Below are positions 59,797 through 64,000 of a stretch of 64,000 bases of DNA, piece by piece (within the stretch, counting starts at the first letter, position 1; every line of letters starts with the position of its first letter). This stretch comes from Caenicola sp034331105 (GTDB lineage Bacteria > Synergistota > Synergistia > Synergistales > Synergistaceae). Where the stretch lies: positions 186,001-250,000 of the forward strand of contig JAXQGB010000014.1 in assembly GCA_034331105.1 (NCBI GenBank), written 5' to 3'. The notes under the pieces were generated by a model. That model was not told the DNA's origin, made no database searches, and was given only the letters and a program-made list of their open reading frames with translations. The translations under genes and the position numbers were made by a program.

Positions 59797-60771
59797 TCAC
59801 CTGTTGGCCGAAGCCATTTTCTCGACAGGCATGGGCCTCTCTGAGATCAAAAAAGATATCGGAAGATCATCATTTTCGCCTGAGATCATGTTGTACATCT
59901 CTCTGTTTTGAAGCACAGCTCTCACAAATTCCCTCGTCTCGGAATAAGGTATCTCCTCTATCCATTCGACCCAATCCCCTGCTGAAAGTGTGTTCCATCT
60001 GATGACGGGCATCATCCCGGCATTGTATGCCGCGATCACTCGGGGGAGATCTCCTTTGAATTTACGTGAAAGACGGGCAAAATAACTTGCCCCAATAAGG
60101 ATGTTTTTTTCCGGGTCAGTGATTTCCATAGAGAGCATATCAAGAGATCGCATCTCATCTTTTGCGGTAGACGGCATCAGCTGCATAAGTCCCAGCGCAC
60201 CGGATCTGCTTACAGCGTTTTTCCTGAACTTGCTCTCCTGTTTCATTACCGACCATATCATCACATCAGAGATACCTGTCCGCTCAGCGGCATCAGATAC
60301 TTCTTTTTTCCAGGGACGGGGATAGAAAAGGCTTTCTGTCTTTATTCTGCAGGCATTGTCTAAGATCCCGGCTCCCCCATCTTTATAGAATAAAAATGTA
60401 TAAAAATCAAAAGGATATTTCCTGGCAAGATCTACTTTGAGATCATCAGCCTCTGCTTGCATCCCTAATTTTTCCAGTGCCCTGATCTTCCAGTAAAAGA
60501 TCCTGGAAGGCCTTACCGTAAAACTTCCGGAGACACCGATCTCAGACCAATACCCAAGAGCAGTCTCCGGATCATCGTTGCGCCATGCCTGCCAGCCTTC
60601 ATTCCATTTCTCCGAAACATCCTCCCGGCACATAGAAATGACCGAGGGCAAAGAGAGATGGGCGGCAAATGCAAACAGGACAAATAATGACAACATCAGA
60701 CGCTTGCGGGAGACAACGAATTGAGTTAATGTAGCGAGGCACATTTTGAACACGGAGGTAACATCTTGCAT
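59797..60771 (-). CDS. Lytic transglycosylase (SLT domain)
   Basis: A 324-residue exported muramidase. A hydrophobic segment (LMLSLFVLFAFAAHLSLPSV, ~25-45) serves as signal or anchor. A helical N-part (~50-150) with TPR-like repeats (WQAWRNDDPETALGYW) is followed by the SLT domain, VMKQESKFRKNAVSRSGALGLMQLMPSTAKD (~187-217, catalytic Glu in QES) and AAYNAGMMPVIRW (~262-274). It cleaves peptidoglycan to 1,6-anhydro products. The start ATG 60771 with GAGGGTGG ahead overlaps the start of the divergent CitG-like gene. Confidence 0.9.
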   Translation of the reverse strand: MQDVTSVFKMCLATLTQFVVSRKRLMLSLFVLFAFAAHLSLPSVISMCREDVSEKWNEGWQAWRNDDPETALGYWSEIGVSGSFTVRPSRIFYWKIRALEKLGMQAEADDLKVDLARKYPFDFYTFLFYKDGGAGILDNACRIKTESLFYPRPWKKEVSDAAERTGISDVMIWSVMKQESKFRKNAVSRSGALGLMQLMPSTAKDEMRSLDMLSMEITDPEKNILIGASYFARLSRKFKGDLPRVIAAYNAGMMPVIRWNTLSAGDWVEWIEEIPYSETREFVRAVLQNREMYNMISGENDDLPISFLISERPMPVEKMASANR

Positions 60772-61707
60772 ATATCCGAGCCACCCTCTGATTTTTTTAC
60801 ATACAATAAAAGTATCCGTCACTTGAACAGACAAGTCAAGCATTTCTCTCACTTGACATTATGGCAGGCTGCAGCTGAAGCAGTCGCAGATGAAATAGCC
60901 ACAGCACCTAAACCGGGGCTGGTAGACCCTCTTGGTCCGGGCTGTCACTTAGATATGACCTGGCGAACATTTATCAAAAGCGCCCAGGCAATAGGACCTT
61001 TCTGGGAGTACCAGGCATTGATCGGATTATCAGGAACTTCGCCTTCAGAATCCTTGAGGCGCCTGAGATTTATCGGCGTTGAAATGGAGAAAAAAATGTT
61101 TGCAGCAACTTCTGGAATAAACACACATAAGGGCCTGATATTTCTTTTGTCTCTGCTTTTATACGGAGCAGGCTACTGCATTTATTCCAGGAAAGAGCTG
61201 ACCCCTGAAAATATCTCATATTTCGCTTCCGGATCAGTAAAGGGGCTCATATCAAGGGAGTTGGGCTCTCTTTCTGAAAAAATTGTTTCAGGAAATCTGA
61301 CAAACGGCGAGAGGCTCTTTATCAAACACGGTATAACCGGCGCAAGAGGAGAAGCTGAAAAAGGTTTCCCCTCGCTGCTGAAGCATGGTCTTCCCGAACT
61401 CAGACGCGTATCCTCGATGGGGGCATCAATAAACAGCTCGCACATTGCCGCTCTTTTATCAATAATGTACAACTGCGAAGACAGCAACGTTATCCACCGA
61501 GGGGGTTATGACTTCTGGCAGAGTGACTATAAAAATATGGTAAAAGAGACTATCGAAAAATTTGACCCTCTCTCCGAAGACTACCGCCCGATAGAAGACC
61601 TCGAAAAAAAATTCTTAAGATGCCGGATCAGTCCGGGCGGATCAGCAGATCTGCTCTGCTGTTCTATTTTCATTGACCATATAACTAAACCTACTTGTCA
61701 ACAATAA
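60766..61707 (+). CDS. Triphosphoribosyl-dephospho-CoA synthase family protein (CitG/MdcB-like)
   Basis: A 313-residue helical protein. The KPGLVDPLGPGCHLDM segment (~48-63), GINTHKGLIFLLSLLL (~115-130), GARGEAEKGFPSLL (~196-209) and SPGGSADLL (~292-300) are the CitG-family motifs. CitG builds the prosthetic group of citrate or malonate carriers from ATP and dephospho-CoA. No citrate-lyase gene is nearby, so the real substrate is uncertain. The start is TTG 60766 with GGAGG 7 bp upstream; only 6 bp separate this start from that of the divergent gene, and they overlap. Confidence 0.85.
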   Translation: MHISEPPSDFFTYNKSIRHLNRQVKHFSHLTLWQAAAEAVADEIATAPKPGLVDPLGPGCHLDMTWRTFIKSAQAIGPFWEYQALIGLSGTSPSESLRRLRFIGVEMEKKMFAATSGINTHKGLIFLLSLLLYGAGYCIYSRKELTPENISYFASGSVKGLISRELGSLSEKIVSGNLTNGERLFIKHGITGARGEAEKGFPSLLKHGLPELRRVSSMGASINSSHIAALLSIMYNCEDSNVIHRGGYDFWQSDYKNMVKETIEKFDPLSEDYRPIEDLEKKFLRCRISPGGSADLLCCSIFIDHITKPTCQQ

Positions 61708-61723
61708 AAAAATGTTGTATTCT
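61695..61723 (+). promoter_or_regulatory. Promoter of the XRE-ImmA pair
   Basis: TTGTCA (61695-61700), an exact 17-bp spacer and TATTCT (61718-61723). The inverted repeat CAACA-N9-TGTTG (61699-61703 / 61713-61717) fills the spacer and may be the operator for the XRE protein. The -35 box overlaps the end of the CitG-like gene. Confidence 0.6.
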
Positions 61724-61760
61724 TTTATTGCACATAATGTAAAGAAAGGGTGGATATTTT

Positions 61761-62126
61761 ATGAGTCTTGGCAACAGGATTAAGACATTGCGTAAGGCGC
61801 AGAACCTTACTCAGCAAAAACTTGCTGACAAGGTCGAAGTCAGCAGGATATACGTACAGGCTCTTGAAAGCAACAGGAGACTGCCATCGATGAAACTCCT
61901 CCAAAGGCTTGCACCGGCTCTTAATGTAGACGTAACGGACCTTCTGATGGACTTTTCCTCCCCGGATAACCCAGGAAGAGTCCAGCTTGAATCAATGCTG
62001 GACAACGGAGAACTTGAGATCTGGTACCGCAGCAAAAAACTGACCGAGCAGGAACTAAAAAGGGTTTACCGTCTTATTGAGGCGGCTCTTGACGACTGGG
62101 AAACAGAGGATGCTTCAACAAAATAA
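61761..62126 (+). CDS. XRE-family transcriptional regulator
   Basis: A 121-residue DNA-binding protein. The Cro/C1-type helix-turn-helix spans ~6-60: GNRIKTLRKAQNLTQQKLADKVEVSRIYVQALESNRRLPS. The C-terminal part (~66-118) is charged and helical and may dimerise. Its 3' end overlaps the ImmA-like gene by 17 bp, a common XRE-peptidase pairing in which the protease cleaves the repressor after stress. Autoregulation through the inverted repeat upstream is likely but untested. Confidence 0.92.
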   Translation: MSLGNRIKTLRKAQNLTQQKLADKVEVSRIYVQALESNRRLPSMKLLQRLAPALNVDVTDLLMDFSSPDNPGRVQLESMLDNGELEIWYRSKKLTEQELKRVYRLIEAALDDWETEDASTK

Positions 62127-62547
62127 CCCTGACACTGAGGATCTTTGTGAGTGTATCCCCTCTCCTCCTGAAGTGATACCCAATTGGGCGATCAATGAAG
62201 GAAGCGGATGGCAAAGACTGAGCGAGTTCGAGATACTGGCAAGGGCAGAAGATACGACCGGTCTATCTCTTGAGCTTATGTTTGAGCCCCTTCCTGCCGG
62301 TGTCTGGGGTATTCACATAGTCCGCGGCAAAAGAGGACGTATTTATATAAATTCAGCCCTTCCTCTGATATGGAGGAGGTTCGCACTTTTCCATGAGACC
62401 TACCACCTTTTAAATCACAGAAAAGGACACCGTTTTTGGTCTCACACCTTTGAATCAATGGAAAGTTTTGAAAACAGGGCTGACACTTTTGCCTGGGCTG
62501 CTCTCTGGCCCGAATGGAGCGAGGGGGACTATTCGGATTGGGCCTGA
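62110..62547 (+). CDS. ImmA/IrrE-type zinc metallopeptidase
   Basis: A 145-residue protein. The zinc motif is FHETYHLLNHRKGH (HExxH, ~94-107). A third ligand is likely the Glu of FENRADTFAWAALWPEW (~120-136), the family's usual E-x2-A-(N/D)-x-FA block. The N-terminal part (~20-85) carries GVWGIHIVRGKRGRIYINSAL. ImmA and IrrE cut XRE-type repressors (ImmR, DdrO). It starts inside the end of the XRE gene, so it is coupled to it. Target and inducer are unknown. Confidence 0.85.
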   Translation: MLQQNNPDTEDLCECIPSPPEVIPNWAINEGSGWQRLSEFEILARAEDTTGLSLELMFEPLPAGVWGIHIVRGKRGRIYINSALPLIWRRFALFHETYHLLNHRKGHRFWSHTFESMESFENRADTFAWAALWPEWSEGDYSDWA

Positions 62548-62555
62548 TAAATTCA

Positions 62556-63518
62556 ATGAAAAAGCTTCCTTTCTTTCTTCCTTTCGGCGGATGCAGGGGA
62601 AGATGCGTTTACTGCAGCCAAAGCACAATAACAGGAGCTTCAAAGATCCCTTCGCCCGAATATGTTTCCTCAGTTTTATGTGAGCTCAACGAACCGAGGG
62701 AGGTCTGTTTTTTCGGAGGTTCTTTCTGCAGATTTGGTATTTCAAAAGTGAAAGAGTATCTCGATTCCGTTGTAAAGTATGCACCGGAAGGAAGCCGGAT
62801 ACGTTTTTCGACATACCCGGGGGATCTCGGTGACATTTCAATAAGAAACCTCATAAAAACCTACCCTATCGCATGCATTGAACTTGGTATCCCTTCTCTT
62901 GATCCGGCTGTCCTCTCCTTGTGCAAAAGGGAAACTGATCCTGAGGCAGTTCTCAACGATATAAAAACCATCATGGACGAGTCTCTTCCGCTCGGAGTCC
63001 AGATGATGATCGGTCTGCCCGGCCAGACAAAAGAGAGCAGCATCAACGATCTGAAAAAACTGGCTGAGATCAAGGGGGCCATCTCGTGGGACCTGAGACT
63101 TTATCCCTGTCTGGTACTGGAAGGAACTGAACTTGAGAATATGATGGATAAAGGGAGCTATAGACCTCTTACTCTGGACCAGGCTATCGAATGGGGCGGT
63201 ATTTTTATTGACTGCGCAGTTTCTTTTGGGTTCAATCCGATAAGGATAGGACTTCAGGAATCTGAGCTGCTTGCATCAAAAGTCAAAGGAGGGCCGCATC
63301 ATCCGGCTTTAGGAGAGATGATAGCATCGGAATCCCTCGTAAGGAAACTGACCAGAAACAACTGGACAGGTCCATGGATAGTCCCTGAGGATAACATTTC
63401 AAAATTCACCGGTCACGGGTGTTTCGGACTCAGGCGTTTAGCTGAGCTTACCGGTACAACGACAGCTGCTGTATCAAAAAAGCTGTCTTTCTTCCCTTCT
63501 GCCGGAAAAATACTCTGA
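62556..63518 (+). CDS. Radical SAM protein of the Elp3/YhcC-like type
   Basis: A 320-residue enzyme with a 4Fe-4S motif C-R-G-R-C-V-Y-C (CxxxCxxC, ~13-20) followed by FFGGSFCRF (~52-60, GGE-type SAM motif). Later motifs are IELGIPSLDPAVL (~106-118) and GVQMMIGLPGQTKESSINDL (~147-166). These resemble the catalytic half of Elp3, HemN-type and YhcC proteins, but no acetyltransferase or HemW tail is present. It begins 8 bp after the ImmA-like gene and may be cotranscribed. Substrate unknown. Confidence 0.85.
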   Translation: MKKLPFFLPFGGCRGRCVYCSQSTITGASKIPSPEYVSSVLCELNEPREVCFFGGSFCRFGISKVKEYLDSVVKYAPEGSRIRFSTYPGDLGDISIRNLIKTYPIACIELGIPSLDPAVLSLCKRETDPEAVLNDIKTIMDESLPLGVQMMIGLPGQTKESSINDLKKLAEIKGAISWDLRLYPCLVLEGTELENMMDKGSYRPLTLDQAIEWGGIFIDCAVSFGFNPIRIGLQESELLASKVKGGPHHPALGEMIASESLVRKLTRNNWTGPWIVPEDNISKFTGHGCFGLRRLAELTGTTTAAVSKKLSFFPSAGKIL

Positions 63519-63654
63519 CGCCGGATCATCTCTTCTCTCGCAAAATATCAGGAGGATCGGAACAATATAGATTTTAAATTGCAGAGATTGCGCTGTATTC
63601 TGCGTAATATTTGTTATAGATTATTCACCAGTTTTTATGAAAGGAAAGTTGCAC

Positions 63655-64000
63655 ATGGATAAAGCAGAAAAAATTCATTCCCTGTTCTATGGATTCGAAA
63701 GGCCATCCTTTAAAGCAATCAACAGATTCGTCCGTTCTGCCACACATCTTGGCGGAGCTGATGAGGCTACAGGCGAAATTTCCATCGCCGAAATAAAAAG
63801 ACACTCAGAGATCGCAGCTGGCGGTGCCGGCACGCTGATCACAGGTCTGGCTTACATAAGCCCTGAAGGGAGATCTTTTAAAAGAGAGTGGGGACTTCAT
63901 ACCGACGAGAGGATCAATGACGTTGCCACGCTCTCCGAAGAAGTCCATAAATTCGGTTCCAATCTTATAGTTCAGATATGCCACGGCGGCGGACAGCGGG
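63655..64000 (+). CDS. NADH:flavin oxidoreductase, Old Yellow Enzyme family (5' part only)
   Basis: The first ~115 residues of a gene running off the right edge. NRFVRSATHLGGADEATGEIS (~23-43), the HSEIAAGGAGTLITGLAYISPEGR segment, and VQICHGGGQR with the flavin-contacting His (~108-115) match OYE-like NADH:flavin oxidoreductases, such as the 2,4-dienoyl-CoA reductase and BaiCD type. The ATG at 63655 has AAAGGAAAG ahead. Whether a C-terminal 4Fe-4S/FAD domain follows is beyond the window. Confidence 0.88.
   Translation, partial: MDKAEKIHSLFYGFERPSFKAINRFVRSATHLGGADEATGEISIAEIKRHSEIAAGGAGTLITGLAYISPEGRSFKREWGLHTDERINDVATLSEEVHKFGSNLIVQICHGGGQR

Noticed and set aside
61761..62547. XRE-ImmA pair as a sign of a prophage or integrative element
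   Set aside because: No integrase, excisionase, phage structural gene, tRNA target or direct repeats were seen around it, and flanking genes look chromosomal.

Overview
The window looks like a chromosomal segment of an anaerobic, amino-acid-fermenting, diderm bacterium, most likely a member of the Synergistota (Synergistetes). This is an inference from gene content: a glycine-riboswitch-controlled glycine/sarcosine/betaine reductase operon (grdX-grdE, running off the left edge), two complete branched-chain amino-acid (LIV-type) ABC transporter operons, a sodium-coupled amino-acid symporter, an M20 dipeptidase, a class III (oxygen-sensitive) ribonucleotide reductase, O-antigen ligase-type proteins, and Firmicute-like gene orders (rpsF-ssb-rpsR-DUF2232-rplI-dnaB; hrcA-grpE-dnaK-dnaJ under a perfect CIRCE). 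No 16S rRNA or other marker is present, so the phylum call is not proven. No rRNA, tRNA, CRISPR, transposase or integrase was recognised.

Layout. 1-2.4 kb (minus): grdE (partial), grdX, a glycine riboswitch with terminator, and an NSS-family Na+ symporter. 2.7-12.7 kb (minus): housekeeping genes ymdB-like, rny, recG, divIVA-like, yggS, an HlyD-like protein, a HAD phosphatase, an RlmI-like methyltransferase, folE2 and queD. 12.75-14.25 kb (plus): a two-gene island with an aldolase of the DHDPS family and a flavodoxin-fold reductase. 14.3-19.9 kb (minus): a surface-polysaccharide block of two O-antigen ligase/polymerase-like proteins, each paired with a GT4 glycosyltransferase. 20-24.3 kb (minus): dnaB, rplI, DUF2232, rpsR, ssb, rpsF and an FtsB/DivIC-like protein. 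24.3-32.6 kb (minus): argS, an exported protein of unknown function, secA, M20 dipeptidase and pgsA.

32.9-50.7 kb (minus): LIV operon 1, then nrdR-nrdD-nrdG, an aminotransferase, rpsU-yqeY, mtaB, rsmE, prmA, then LIV operon 2. 51-55.8 kb (minus): dnaJ, dnaK, grpE, hrcA with CIRCE and a near-consensus promoter. 56-59.2 kb (plus): histidine phosphatase, folP, folK and a membrane-anchored protein of unknown function. 59.2-60.8 kb (minus): YbaK-like deacylase and lytic transglycosylase. 60.8-64 kb (plus): CitG-like protein, an XRE regulator overlapping an ImmA/IrrE-type metallopeptidase, a radical SAM protein, and the start of an Old Yellow Enzyme-type oxidoreductase.

How the genes fit together. 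Amino acids enter through the LIV and NSS transporters, peptides are trimmed by the M20 enzyme, and glycine is reduced by the Grd system when the riboswitch senses it. Folate genes are split across the window (folE2 and a QueD bearing a combined CExxHGH motif at 12 kb; folP-folK at 57 kb), suggesting a FolB-independent route to folate. Most of the window is ordinary core genome. The more unusual signals are the grdX start codon buried in the riboswitch terminator, the dual PTPS motif, the exported DUF3857/transglutaminase-like protein with no recognisable catalytic motif, the XRE-ImmA pair, overlapping divergent start codons at 60.77 kb, and several promoter-embedded inverted repeats.
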